DNA of 43,673 nt from Chloroflexota bacterium (GCA_016865935.1 VGOB01000010.1:1-43673), one strand, 5' to 3'. Numbered from the stretch's first letter, positions 16,281 through 24,390 are shown. Numbers and translations are program-made. The notes: generated by a model from the letters alone, not told the origin.

Positions 16281-17261
16281 ATGAACTCCTTACTCACGTT
16301 GATCGTTGACAATCTAATTGCAGGCGATCTCGCGCATGCACATTCTCTGGTTGAGCAATTTCCGCCTTACTATCGATCTCGGGTAATTGACAACAAAGGT
16401 AGACTTTGGAAGGCTGGGCTTGAAGATGCGATTGATTATCCGATAAGCCCAAGCCTCAAAGCAGCTTTGGTCTCCGCTCTGCCAAACGGGAGATTTCAGA
16501 GCGAAGCTTACTTAGAATTCCAAAGGCAGATTGAAATATTCCACCTGGCTGATGAAAACAGGCGACTGACTGATTACGGATGGATGAAAGCAGTAGAATG
16601 CCTTCCACTAACCGAGCAATGCAAATATCTCTCGATCCCGCTCGATTCTATTCAGTTGAAAAAACAAAATGCTCAGGTTGAAGTTGACGCACTCAAATTT
16701 CACGAAAAGCTTGGATGGACTGGGGTAGCTTGCGAAGGATATCTTTTCCTTGCGCTCCTCAAATCTCTATCGTTGACAGCTATTCTCCAAATGAAACGAG
16801 AGCAAGGCGAAACGTTACCAACGGCAGTCATTGAAAAAAATCTTCTTGAAGCGGATGTAATTGACCCCAAGAATCCAGACAGCGTTAGTAAAGAGGCAAG
16901 AAAAGCAGTCCTTGACTCGACCCAGAATTCGCACACATCTGATATCGTTCGCAATTTCAAAAGGTTCTACGCCAAATCAATGTACAGTGCCAAATGCCCA
17001 CACATGACTCCAGACCTTCTAACCAGTTTCTACTCTGCGCTAACCCCGGGGCACTTTGTAGGTCTTGCAGAATTCTTCCTCGAAAATCCTTATGGCCACA
17101 GAAATGGATGGCCTGACATCACCTTGATTAAAGGAAAGACGATCAAACTTATCGAAGTCAAGACAAATGATAAACTCAGATGTGCTCAGATACGCGCATT
17201 TCCGAGAATCCGCGCTTACATCCCAGACATATTGGTATTGCAAGTCAAACGGATTCCTTGA
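16281..17261 (+). CDS. VRR-NUC domain nuclease, candidate effector
   Basis: 326 residues. The C-terminal ~65 residues form a VRR-NUC (FAN1-like PD-(D/E)XK) nuclease: HRNGWPDITLI provides the Asp, KLIEVKTNDKL the E-V-K pair, and AQIRAFPRIRAYIPDILV the trailing helix-strand. An upstream Glu in CEGYLFLALL could be the first catalytic acid. The N-terminal 230 residues are mainly helical with no domain I recognise. ATG 16281 is chosen over GTG 16275 for GCGAGGA spacing. It has the same low-GC composition as the preceding gene and the same strand with a 43-bp gap, so the two are probably one transferred operon. VRR-NUC domains occur in repair, phage and restriction proteins. Confidence 0.75.
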   Translation: MNSLLTLIVDNLIAGDLAHAHSLVEQFPPYYRSRVIDNKGRLWKAGLEDAIDYPISPSLKAALVSALPNGRFQSEAYLEFQRQIEIFHLADENRRLTDYGWMKAVECLPLTEQCKYLSIPLDSIQLKKQNAQVEVDALKFHEKLGWTGVACEGYLFLALLKSLSLTAILQMKREQGETLPTAVIEKNLLEADVIDPKNPDSVSKEARKAVLDSTQNSHTSDIVRNFKRFYAKSMYSAKCPHMTPDLLTSFYSALTPGHFVGLAEFFLENPYGHRNGWPDITLIKGKTIKLIEVKTNDKLRCAQIRAFPRIRAYIPDILVLQVKRIP

Positions 17262-17292
17262 TCGTCTGGTTCGGGTAGCGGCCCATCTCCAA

Positions 17293-17370
17293 CCAAATCC
17301 AAAATCATAAATCAGAAATCGAAAATCCAAAATGATTCGCCTCGTCTGCACCGCCGACAACCACCTGGGT
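17293..17370 (+). pseudogene. duplicated 5' end of the mre11 gene (leader plus 13 codons)
   Basis: The leader of AAATCCAAAATC units and the codons for MIRLVCTADNHLG (17332-17370) match the start of the intact gene at 17629-17707 (MIRIICTADNHLG), differing mostly at third codon positions. The frame then runs into the cloverleaf repeat (SPPIRNRRLSK) and stops. Confidence 0.75.
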
Positions 17371-17371
17371 T

Positions 17372-17503
17372 CGCCGCCGATTCGAAATCGGCGTCTGAGC
17401 AAAGTGAAAATCCGATGAATCGGATTAGCGTCCGCCCAACACGTTTCAACGTGTTTTCACCTGGTCAAGCCGTCGAATTGATTCGATGGCGGTAAATCCA
17501 AAA
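17372..17503. repeat. cloverleaf-forming repeat, copy 1
   Basis: Same architecture as copy 2: hairpins CGCCGATT/AATCGGCG, AATCCGA/TCGGATT, AACACGT/ACGTGTT and a final TCGAAT/ATTCGA stem, here closed by a G-T pair where copy 2 has A-T. The long-range GTGAAAA/TTTTCAC pairing is retained but its outer bases mismatch. Confidence 0.8.
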
Positions 17504-17507
17504 CGAT

Positions 17508-17641
17508 CCGCCGCCGATTCGAAATCGGCGTCTGAGCCAGGTGAAAATCCGATGAATCGGATTAGCGTCCGCCCAACACGTTTCAACGTGTTTTCACCTG
17601 GTTGAGACATCGAATTTATTCGATGGCGGCAAATCCAAAAT
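17508..17641. repeat. cloverleaf-forming repeat, copy 2
   Basis: Four 7-8 bp hairpins with 3-4 nt loops at 17512-17530, 17546-17563, 17575-17592 and 17608-17625; CCAGGTGAAAA (17537-17547) pairs with TTTTCACCTGG (17591-17601) around the middle two, and CCGCC/GGCGG closes the whole. Tandem with copy 1 at a ~136-bp period. No reading frame. Confidence 0.85.
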
Positions 17642-17668
17642 CACAAATCGAAAATCGAAGAATCCAAA

Positions 17669-18835
17669 ATGATCCGAATCATCTGCACTGCCGATAACCA
17701 CCTTGGTCGTTACTACGGCAAAATGAGTTTGAAGCAACTCGCGGAGCGCCGCGCGCGCTTGCGCGACGCGTTCGCGCGCGCGGTTGACTTTGCGATCAGC
17801 AAACGCGCGCATTTCTTTTTCCAGTGCGGCGATCTCTTCGACCGCGAGTCGCCGCCGCCCGCCGAACTCACGTTTGTCGCGCAGCAATTCCAGAAACTGC
17901 GCGACGCGAACGTCCGCATCTACGCGATCAGCGGCAATCACGATATGCCGACCGCGAGCGATGGCGCGACGCCCGTCCGCATTTACGACGCACTGCGCGC
18001 CGCGCGCGTATTTACAAAGCGCACCGAGATCGAATTCGATTTCGTCAAAGTCGAAGGCGCGACGGTGGCGATTGGCGGCATCGCGCCGGATCCGCGTCTG
18101 GACGCGCGCGCGGATCCGCTCGACGGTGTGACGTACACGCCGCCACAATGTGATGTCGCGCTGTTGCTGTTGCACTGCGGCTTTGAGGGCAACGTCCCGC
18201 CCGATTTCGGCAGCGCGATTTTGCCCAAGGCGCGCGTCGCGCAAATGCAAGGGATTGACTATTATTTTCTCGGCGACATTCACCGCACGCACAAAGCGGT
18301 CGTGGATCGCGCGGTCGTCATCATCCCCGGCGCAACCGAGCGGATGACGTTTGGCGAAATCGGCGAAAAGTCAGGTTTTTACTACGCCGAACTCGACGGC
18401 AAGGACGCGAAGAAACTCCAGCACCAAGAAATCGAACCGCAAGCGATGCGCCGCGAAATTATTCGCACGACCGATTTGCCCGCCGACGCGCCAACCGATT
18501 TCGTCTTTGAGCGTCTGCGCGAGTGGGCGGACGCGGAACAAATGCTGCAGTTGCGAATCGAAGGTCCCGTCTCGCGCGAGATGTACCATCACTTGAAATT
18601 CTTCGACATCTGGCGACTCGGCAACGAACTCAACTTTTATTTCGATCTGGATCGCGCGCAAGTCGAAGTGAAAAGCGAAAACGCGAACGATGCGGCGGGC
18701 GGCGGCGAAATCGTCAGCATGCGCGACGAAATCGCGCGCGTCGCGAACGAACTTGCCGCGCAGCGCGAGGGGGATGATCGCGCGTTGATCGAGGAAGCGC
18801 GGGAGTTGGTGCTGGGAAAAATCAGTCAACCGTAG
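17669..18835 (+). CDS. sbcD: Mre11/SbcD-type DNA repair exonuclease
   Basis: 388 residues, calcineurin-like metallophosphoesterase of the Mre11/SbcD group. Metal-binding motifs: TADNHLG (Asp9, His11), FFQCGDLFDRE (54-58), ISGNHDMP (89-92), LLLHCGFEG and YFLGDIHR. The family degrades DNA ends with Mn2+ and normally pairs with an SbcC/Rad50 ATPase, which is not in this window. ATG 17669 begins the family's standard N-terminus. The C-terminal ~100 residues are acidic and helical (EIVSMRDEIARVANELAAQ). The leader is a tandem AAATCCAAAATC stretch whose duplicate lies upstream of two cloverleaf repeats. HerA is encoded on the same strand at 11.2-13.0 kb. Confidence 0.9.
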   Translation: MIRIICTADNHLGRYYGKMSLKQLAERRARLRDAFARAVDFAISKRAHFFFQCGDLFDRESPPPAELTFVAQQFQKLRDANVRIYAISGNHDMPTASDGATPVRIYDALRAARVFTKRTEIEFDFVKVEGATVAIGGIAPDPRLDARADPLDGVTYTPPQCDVALLLLHCGFEGNVPPDFGSAILPKARVAQMQGIDYYFLGDIHRTHKAVVDRAVVIIPGATERMTFGEIGEKSGFYYAELDGKDAKKLQHQEIEPQAMRREIIRTTDLPADAPTDFVFERLREWADAEQMLQLRIEGPVSREMYHHLKFFDIWRLGNELNFYFDLDRAQVEVKSENANDAAGGGEIVSMRDEIARVANELAAQREGDDRALIEEARELVLGKISQP

Positions 18836-18876
18836 ACAGTCGCCAGTCGTCAGTATGCGGTGTTCAGTATTCAGAC

Positions 18877-19530
18877 ATGGACACAATCAGTGTAGCCAGA
18901 CAGAGCCAGGTTGAAATTGGACAATTAGAACGATTCCGCGCGATTTACGACGACAGTTTCCCGCCGCACGAGCGCGCGGATTTTTCGTCCTTGGTTGATA
19001 GCATCGCGGCGGAATCGCGCTGGTTGTACACCGCGACGCGCGACGACGCTCTGCTCGGCTTTGCGATCATCGTGCCATTCGTCGCGCGCGAGGTTCACCT
19101 GCTCGAATACCTCGCGGTGTCGTGCGACGCGCGCAGTGGTGGCATCGGCGGCATTTTGCTGGACGGCATAGTTGCCGCCATTCGCAATCCTGCCCTGAGC
19201 GAAGTCGAAGGGTCGCATTTCGCAATTGGTTTGATTCTCGAAGTCGAACCGGACGACGAAGGCGACGCCGACGAACGCGCGTTGCGCGCGCGCCGCATCG
19301 CGTTTTACGCGCGGCACGGCGCGCAAACGATTGATGCGCCGAATTACCGCGCGCCCTTGGCGGATCGCGCTGGGACGATGCGGATGAAATTGTTGTGGCT
19401 GCCGCTTGCCGATGCCGCCGCGCCGCGCGGCGAAAAATTGCGCGAGTGCATCACGGGGATTTTGGAAAAGAGTTATGGGCGGAGCGCCGAGAATATGTTG
19501 CGGCGCGAAATTGTGGCAGGCATTGGATAG
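18877..19530 (+). CDS. GNAT-family N-acetyltransferase
   Basis: 217 residues. The acetyl-CoA binding motif A is LEYLAVSCDARSGGIGGILL (about 73-92), following the beta strand AIIVPFVAREVHL. Substrate unknown. Residues about 106-112 (LSEVEGS) are encoded by a 20-bp dispersed repeat that is the exact reverse complement of the one in herA, inserted in frame just after motif A. The stop is 3 bp before the next ATG, suggesting coupling with the selenoprotein-like gene. The intergenic segment before it (18836-18876) is made of CAGTCGTCAGTAT-type direct repeats. Confidence 0.82.
   Translation: MDTISVARQSQVEIGQLERFRAIYDDSFPPHERADFSSLVDSIAAESRWLYTATRDDALLGFAIIVPFVAREVHLLEYLAVSCDARSGGIGGILLDGIVAAIRNPALSEVEGSHFAIGLILEVEPDDEGDADERALRARRIAFYARHGAQTIDAPNYRAPLADRAGTMRMKLLWLPLADAAAPRGEKLRECITGILEKSYGRSAENMLRREIVAGIG
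19193..19212. repeat. 20-bp dispersed repeat inside the acetyltransferase (copy 2)
   Basis: CCCTGAGCGAAGTCGAAGGG, exact reverse complement of 12195-12214, read here as ALSEVEG. Confidence 0.85.
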
Positions 19531-19533
19531 TTG

Positions 19534-20028
19534 ATGAACAAATTCCGAAAACGTTTTTACCACAACCCGGTTCAGTTTTTCCAGGATGTGGCGCACATCT
19601 TGACGAACGCACCGCGTTCGCGCGGGGCGCTTTCGTTCGCATTCCGCGAACGCTTGATGATGGCGGTCACCTCCGTCAACGCGTGCCGATACTGAGCGCA
19701 TTTTCACGCGCAGGTTGCGCTCACTGCCGGCATCAGCCGCGCCGAGAGCGCGCAAATTCTGGACGGCGAATTTGCGCGCGCGCCGGCGAACGAACTCCCC
19801 GCGTTGTTGTACGCGCACCACTGGGCGGAGACGAACGCGCAGCCCGATCCCGCCGTGCGCGCCAAACTGCTCGCGACGTACGGCGCCGAGACCGCGCGCG
19901 CGATCGAGTTCGTCTTGCGAATGATTCGCGTCGGCAACCTGCTGGGCAACACCGGCGATTACATTTTGTATCGCCTCTCGTCGGGACGGCTGGGCGTGGC
20001 GCGCCAACGAGCCGCGCCGAAAGCATAA
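19534..20028 (+). CDS. AhpD-like (CMD family) protein, candidate selenoprotein with in-frame TGA
   Basis: 164 codons if the TGA at codon 54 (19693-19695) is read as selenocysteine. The AhpD active-site pattern E-X11-C-X2-C-X3-H is met exactly: Glu39, Cys51, TGA54, His58 (VTSVNACRY-U-AHFHAQVAL). In Mycobacterium tuberculosis AhpD these are Glu118, Cys130, Cys133 and His137, so TGA replaces the peroxidatic Cys. Homologues I recall read CRYCS here. Both halves keep family features (AFRERLMMAVTSVN before; LPALLYAHHWAETNA and MIRVGNLLGNTGDYILYRL after). Role: thiol peroxidase or redox enzyme in the cytosol. Start 3 bp after the acetyltransferase stop. A simple nonsense mutation is the alternative. 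Confidence 0.72.
19693..19723 (+). promoter_or_regulatory. bacterial SECIS-like hairpin at the in-frame TGA
   Basis: 16 nt after the TGA, GCGC (19708-19711), loop AGGTT, GCGC (19717-19720) form an apical hairpin. E. coli fdhF has an AGGUC loop 17 nt after its UGA. An alternative longer stem pairs TGAGCGCA (19693-19700) with TGCGCTCA (19716-19723). Confidence 0.6.
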
Positions 20029-20034
20029 CGCGCG

Positions 20035-20164
20035 ATGACCCTGCGTACACCCTCCCCCCGATGCTGGCGCGCCGACTCGCGATCGCGCGCCAACATCTTG
20101 CCGATGTCCAATCGCGCGCCGACGCCGACGGCGTTCTCGAAATCGCGCGCGATCCGCTGGGGCA
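20035..20164 (+). pseudogene. possible N-terminal fossil of a YcaQ-like DNA glycosylase gene
   Basis: In the frame starting near 20047 the DNA reads LPPMLARRLAIARQHLA and ADADGVLEIARDPLG, which resembles the conserved start of winged-helix crosslink-repair glycosylases (YcaQ family: LARRLAIA.Q.L, GVLEV.R.LG). It breaks off where the oxidoreductase sequence begins (RWGILSTAKIG). The match is from memory and short. Confidence 0.35.
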
Positions 20165-21153
20165 TTCTCAGCACGGCTAAAATCGGAATCCGCGCGGTCA
20201 TTCCCGCGATTCAACAATCGTCCAACGGGATCGTCGCCGCGATTGCTAGTCGCGACGCGCGCGTCGCGCAAGAGGTCGCGCGCTCGCTCAACATTCCGCG
20301 CGCGCTCGGTTCGTACGACGCGCTGCTCGACGATCCGGAGATCGACGCGATTTACATTCCGTTGCCAAATCACTTGCACAAGGAATGGAGTATTCGCGCG
20401 CTGGCGCGCGGCAAGCACGTCTTGTGCGAAAAACCGTTCGCGCTGAACGCGACAGAGGTGGACGAAATGATTGCGGCAGCGTGGCAACATCGCCGCGTGC
20501 TGATGGAAGCGTTTATGTACCGCTTTCACCCGCAGTTCGCGCTCGCGCAAAAACTGATCGCCGATGGCGCGATTGGAAAAATCAAAACGATTCGCGCCGT
20601 GTTTTGTTTCAACATCGCTGGTCGTCCCAACGACATTCGGCTGAAAAAAGAAATGGGTGGCGGCGCGCTGATGGACGTCGGATCGTACTGCGTGAATATG
20701 GCGCGATTATTTACCGGCGCCGAACCAATCGGCGCGCAAGCGCGCGCGATCTTCGGCGCGCCGAGCCAGGTAGATGAAACGCTCGCGGCGATTCTGCATT
20801 TTCCCAACGATGTCGTCGCGGTGTTCGATTGCAGTCTCCGGACCGATTATCGCGAATGGGTGCAAGTGCAAGGCGACGCGGGACGGCTTGAGCTGGCGCG
20901 CCCGGTCAAACCCAGGACGAGTCCCGCCGAGATCATCGTTTCTACCGGCGAAACCGGCGACGCGTTGGCGACGCCGACCAAGCACAGCGCGCTTGCCGCG
21001 AATCATTACCAATTGATGGCGGAGCATTTCGCCGAGTGCGTGTTGAACGGCGCGCCATTGCGCTTTCCGCCGGAAGAAGGTCGCGCGAATATGCGCGTGA
21101 TCGACGCGCTATACGAATCGGCGCGTTCCGGTCGTTTCGTGCGGATCGAGTAG
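20104..21153 (+). CDS. Gfo/Idh/MocA-family oxidoreductase
   Basis: 349 residues from ATG 20104. N-terminal Rossmann fold: IRWGILSTAKIGIRAVIPA, then IASRDARVAQEVA, DDPEIDAIYIPLPNHLH, HVLCEKPFAL (the conserved EKP Lys), and the C-terminal alpha/beta domain with EAFMYRFHPQ and GGGALMDVGSYCVN. Members oxidise or reduce sugars, dihydrodiols or other polyols with NAD(P). The start is uncertain: the natural N-terminus seems to begin near 20140, and upstream codons come from what may be a fossil of another gene; ATG 20035 is a second option. The gene ends 5 bp before the GH18 start. Confidence 0.88.
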   Translation: MSNRAPTPTAFSKSRAIRWGILSTAKIGIRAVIPAIQQSSNGIVAAIASRDARVAQEVARSLNIPRALGSYDALLDDPEIDAIYIPLPNHLHKEWSIRALARGKHVLCEKPFALNATEVDEMIAAAWQHRRVLMEAFMYRFHPQFALAQKLIADGAIGKIKTIRAVFCFNIAGRPNDIRLKKEMGGGALMDVGSYCVNMARLFTGAEPIGAQARAIFGAPSQVDETLAAILHFPNDVVAVFDCSLRTDYREWVQVQGDAGRLELARPVKPRTSPAEIIVSTGETGDALATPTKHSALAANHYQLMAEHFAECVLNGAPLRFPPEEGRANMRVIDALYESARSGRFVRIE

Positions 21154-21158
21154 GCAGA

Positions 21159-22406
21159 ATGCAGAAAGCAGGAGGCATCGTTGGTTTGTTGTTGCTGTTC
21201 TGGCTTTGCGTTGCCTGTGCAAGCGAGAAAACGGTGACCGCGATTCCAACATCATCGCCCGAACCGACGCGCGCGGCGACCGAAACGCGATTGCCCACCG
21301 CGACCGTCGCGCCGACGGTGACCGCGACGATCACGCCCGCGCCATCGCCGACGCGCGCGCCGGCGTTTCGGTTGATCGCGTATCTCGCCGCGTGGAGCAC
21401 CGCGCCGAGTCGCGGCTATCGCATCGCCGATCTTCCCGCCGACAAACTCACGCATCTCAACTACGCGTTCGCGTCCGTCTCGCCGCAAGGCGAATGTGTG
21501 AACGGCGACGCGAGCGCGGACGCGCGCAATTTTCCCGAACTGCAAAAACTCAAACGCCAGTTTCCGCACTTGAACATTCTCATTTCGATTGGCGGCGCGG
21601 GCGCGCAGAATTTTGCGAACGCGGCAAAGAGCGTGGAGGCGCGCCAAAAATTTGCGCGCTCGTGCGTCGCGTTTATGAGACAGAATGGGTTCGACGGGAT
21701 TGACATGGACTGGGAATTTCCCAAGAACGCGGAGGAGAAACAAAACTACGCCGCGCTACTTGCGGAGTTGCGCGCGCAGTTGGACGCGCGCGCGCGGTTG
21801 ACGATTGCCGCGCCAGCCGGACCGAATCAGTACACCGGCGTCGCCTGGAATCAGATCGCGCGCGATCTGGATTGGATCAACTTGATGACGTACGATTTTG
21901 CCGGTCCTTGGAGCGCGACGACCGGCTTGAACGCGCCGCTCTACGCGTCGTCATTCGATCCGGCGAAAACGAAAAGCGCGCAAGCGTACAACGGACACGC
22001 GGCAGTGCGGGCGTATATCGGCGCGGGTGTGCCGCCGGAGAAAATTGTTTTCGGCGTGCCGTTTTACGGGCGCGGTTGGAAGGATGTGCCAAGCGCGAAC
22101 AATGGTTTGTTCCAAAAGTTCAACGGTATTCCGCAAGGGACGCGCGGCGGTGGCGCGTTCGATTATCGCGATCTGAAGAAAAATTATCTGCCGACGTTCA
22201 TGCGTTTTTGGGACGACGCGGCGCAGGTACCCTGGCTCTACAATCCCGCAACGCAAGTGCTGATCAGTTACGACGATCCCGAATCGCTCGCGCGTAAAGC
22301 CGAGTACGTCGTGGCGAACAAACTCGGCGGCGTGATGATCTGGGAAATCAGCACGGACGATGAACAAGGATCGCTGATCAACGCGTTGTCCGCGCGGTTG
22401 CGTTAG
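21159..22406 (+). CDS. GH18-family glycoside hydrolase, lipoprotein
   Basis: 415 residues. A lipoprotein signal (GIVGLLLLFWLCVAC) and a ~45-residue Pro/Thr linker precede a GH18 TIM barrel: LIAYLAAWS, LTHLNYAFASV, ILISIGGAG, the catalytic DGIDMDWEFP (DxxDxDxE with Glu acid), LDWINLMTYDFAG, FGVPFYGRGW and LGGVMIWEISTDD. All hallmark residues of active chitinases or related spore-coat glycosidases are present, so it probably cleaves chitin or peptidoglycan-type beta-1,4 GlcNAc links outside the cell. ATG 21159 starts the signal peptide; longer readings overlap the oxidoreductase. Convergent with dnaK across a hairpin terminator. Confidence 0.92.
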   Translation: MQKAGGIVGLLLLFWLCVACASEKTVTAIPTSSPEPTRAATETRLPTATVAPTVTATITPAPSPTRAPAFRLIAYLAAWSTAPSRGYRIADLPADKLTHLNYAFASVSPQGECVNGDASADARNFPELQKLKRQFPHLNILISIGGAGAQNFANAAKSVEARQKFARSCVAFMRQNGFDGIDMDWEFPKNAEEKQNYAALLAELRAQLDARARLTIAAPAGPNQYTGVAWNQIARDLDWINLMTYDFAGPWSATTGLNAPLYASSFDPAKTKSAQAYNGHAAVRAYIGAGVPPEKIVFGVPFYGRGWKDVPSANNGLFQKFNGIPQGTRGGGAFDYRDLKKNYLPTFMRFWDDAAQVPWLYNPATQVLISYDDPESLARKAEYVVANKLGGVMIWEISTDDEQGSLINALSARLR

Positions 22407-22411
22407 AAAAA

Positions 22412-22444
22412 ACATCGGGGTTGAGATTTTCTCAACCCCGATGT
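22412..22444. terminator. bidirectional terminator between GH18 gene and dnaK
   Basis: ACATCGGGGTTGAGA and TCTCAACCCCGATGT pair perfectly around TTT. An A6 run on its left (22407-22412) gives the U-tract for the minus-strand dnaK transcript. Confidence 0.85.
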
Positions 22445-22479
22445 CCTCTGTCTGATCCCTGATCCCTGTCCCCTGACCT

Positions 22480-24390
22480 CTATTCCTTTACTTCGCGAAA
22501 CTCGCCGTCCACCGTGTCCGATCCTTTTGGACCTGGCGGCGGTTCTTCGCCAGATGGCGGAGGTGTGCCCGCGCCGCCCGTCTGCTGGTACATCCGCTCG
22601 CCGATCTTTTGCAAAGTCTGTGCCAGGTCTTCGGTCGCGCGTTTGATCTCTTGCGGATCGCGGCTGCTTTGCACGTTCTTCAGCGCGGTGATCTTCGCTT
22701 CGACTTCGGTCTTGATGTCGGCGGGAACTTTGTCGCCGAGGTCGCGCAGCATCTTTTCGGATTGGTAGAGCGCGCTGTCCGCGTTGTTGCGAATTTCGAC
22801 TTCTTCTTTGCGCTTGCGATCTTCGTCCGCGAATTTTTGCGCTTCCTTCACCATCTTGTCCACTTCGTCTTTGTTCAAGCCCGACGATGCGGTGATCGTG
22901 ATCTTTTGTTCGCGATTCGTCGCCTTGTCTTTCGCGCTGACGTGCAAGATGCCGTCCGCATCAATGTCGAACGTCACTTCGATTTGCGGCATCCCGCGCG
23001 GCGCGGGTGGAATCCCATCGAGAATAAAACGACCGAGCGTCTTGTTGTCGGGCGCCATCGGACGTTCGCCTTGCAGGACGTGCACTTCGACCTGGGTCTG
23101 TCCGTCCGCCGCCGTCGAAAAAGTTTGCGATTTCTTCGACGGGATCGTCGTGTTGCGTTCGATCAACGGCGTCATCACTTGTCCCAGCGTTTCGATGCCG
23201 AGCGTCAACGGCGTCACGTCAAGTAGCAAAATATCTTTCACTTCGCCGCCGAGCACACCCGCTTGAATCGCCGCGCCAATGGCGACGACTTCGTCGGGAT
23301 TGATTCCCTTGTGCGGTTCTTTGCCGAAATATTTTTGCACCGTTTGTTGCATCATCGGCATCCGCGTTTGTCCGCCGACCAAGACGACTTCGTCAATTTG
23401 CGACGGCGCCATTTTCGCGTCTTCCATCGCGCGCTTGACGGGGTTGAGCGAATTTTCGACGAGCGTGCCGACGAGTTGTTCGAGTTTCGCGCGCGTCAGC
23501 GTCATCGTCAAGTGCTTGGGTCCCGACGCGTCGGCGGTGATGAAGGGCAAATTGATCTCGCTCTGCATCACGGTCGAGAGTTCGATCTTGGCTTTCTCCG
23601 CCGCCTCTTTCAAGCGTTGGAGCGCCATCCGATCTTTGCTCAGGTCAATTCCTGATTCTTTGCGGAACTCGTCCACGATCCACTGGATAATATGTTGATC
23701 GAGGTCATCGCCGCCGAGGAACGTGTCGCCGTTCGTGGATTTCACTTCGAACACGCCTTCGCCGAGCGCCAAGATCGAAATGTCGAACGTGCCGCCGCCG
23801 AAATCGTACACCGCGATCACTTCGTCTTTCTTCTTGTCGAGTCCGTATGCGAGCGACGACGCGGTCGGTTCGTTGATGATGCGGAGCACTTCCAAGCCCG
23901 CGATCTTGCCGGCGTCTTTCGTCGCCTGGCGCTGCGAGTCGTTAAAGTACGCCGGGACGGTGATGACGGCTTGCGTCACCGTTTCACCCAGGTACGCTTC
24001 CGCGTCCGATTTCAATTTTCCGAGGATCATCGCGGAAATTTCGGGCGGCGAGTACTGCTTGCCCGCGAGTTCGACCCAGGCATCGCCGTTTTTCGCTTCG
24101 ACGATTTTGTACGGCAAGATTTTGCGCGCCTTTTGCACTTCGGCGTCGGTGAACTTGCGCCCCATCAAACGCTTGATCGAAAAAATCGTATTCTCGGGAT
24201 TCGTGATCGCCTGCCGTTTGGCGACTTGACCTACCAAGCGTTCGCCCGATTTTGTGATCGCGACGACGGAGGGGAGCAAGCGCGCGCCTTCCGCCGTAGG
24301 GATGACGACGGGCTCGCCGCCTTCCATCACCGCGACCACCGAGTTGGTTGTGCCGAGATCAATTCCTACAATTTTGGATTTCGTAGCCAT
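22480..24390 (-). CDS. dnaK: chaperone DnaK (Hsp70)
   Basis: 636 residues, full length. ATPase-domain signatures: [29 protein letters not shown] and [14 protein letters not shown]; substrate domain with [13 protein letters not shown] and a helical lid ending in a Pro/Gly-rich tail ([10 protein letters not shown]). Hsp70 folds and holds client proteins with GrpE and DnaJ. ATG 24390 has a CAGGAG ribosome site. The gene follows grpE after a ~100-bp gap holding a GTTCAAG palindrome. No dnaJ follows: the unit ends at the hairpin at 22412. Expression probably relies on the HrcA/CIRCE promoter 5 kb upstream or on an unseen internal promoter. Confidence 0.98.
   Translation of the reverse strand: MATKSKIVGIDLGTTNSVVAVMEGGEPVVIPTAEGARLLPSVVAITKSGERLVGQVAKRQAITNPENTIFSIKRLMGRKFTDAEVQKARKILPYKIVEAKNGDAWVELAGKQYSPPEISAMILGKLKSDAEAYLGETVTQAVITVPAYFNDSQRQATKDAGKIAGLEVLRIINEPTASSLAYGLDKKKDEVIAVYDFGGGTFDISILALGEGVFEVKSTNGDTFLGGDDLDQHIIQWIVDEFRKESGIDLSKDRMALQRLKEAAEKAKIELSTVMQSEINLPFITADASGPKHLTMTLTRAKLEQLVGTLVENSLNPVKRAMEDAKMAPSQIDEVVLVGGQTRMPMMQQTVQKYFGKEPHKGINPDEVVAIGAAIQAGVLGGEVKDILLLDVTPLTLGIETLGQVMTPLIERNTTIPSKKSQTFSTAADGQTQVEVHVLQGERPMAPDNKTLGRFILDGIPPAPRGMPQIEVTFDIDADGILHVSAKDKATNREQKITITASSGLNKDEVDKMVKEAQKFADEDRKRKEEVEIRNNADSALYQSEKMLRDLGDKVPADIKTEVEAKITALKNVQSSRDPQEIKRATEDLAQTLQKIGERMYQQTGGAGTPPPSGEEPPPGPKGSDTVDGEFREVKE

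Noticed and set aside
11158..17261. HerA plus TIR-like gene as a SIR2-HerA or DUF4297-HerA type defence operon
   Set aside because: HerA is 2.2 kb away, has its own promoter and normal GC, and several unrelated genes and a terminator lie between.
17372..17641. The tandem repeats as a CRISPR array or integron attC sites
   Set aside because: Only two units, no unique spacers, no cas or integrase genes, and four regular hairpins instead of an attC-type imperfect palindrome.
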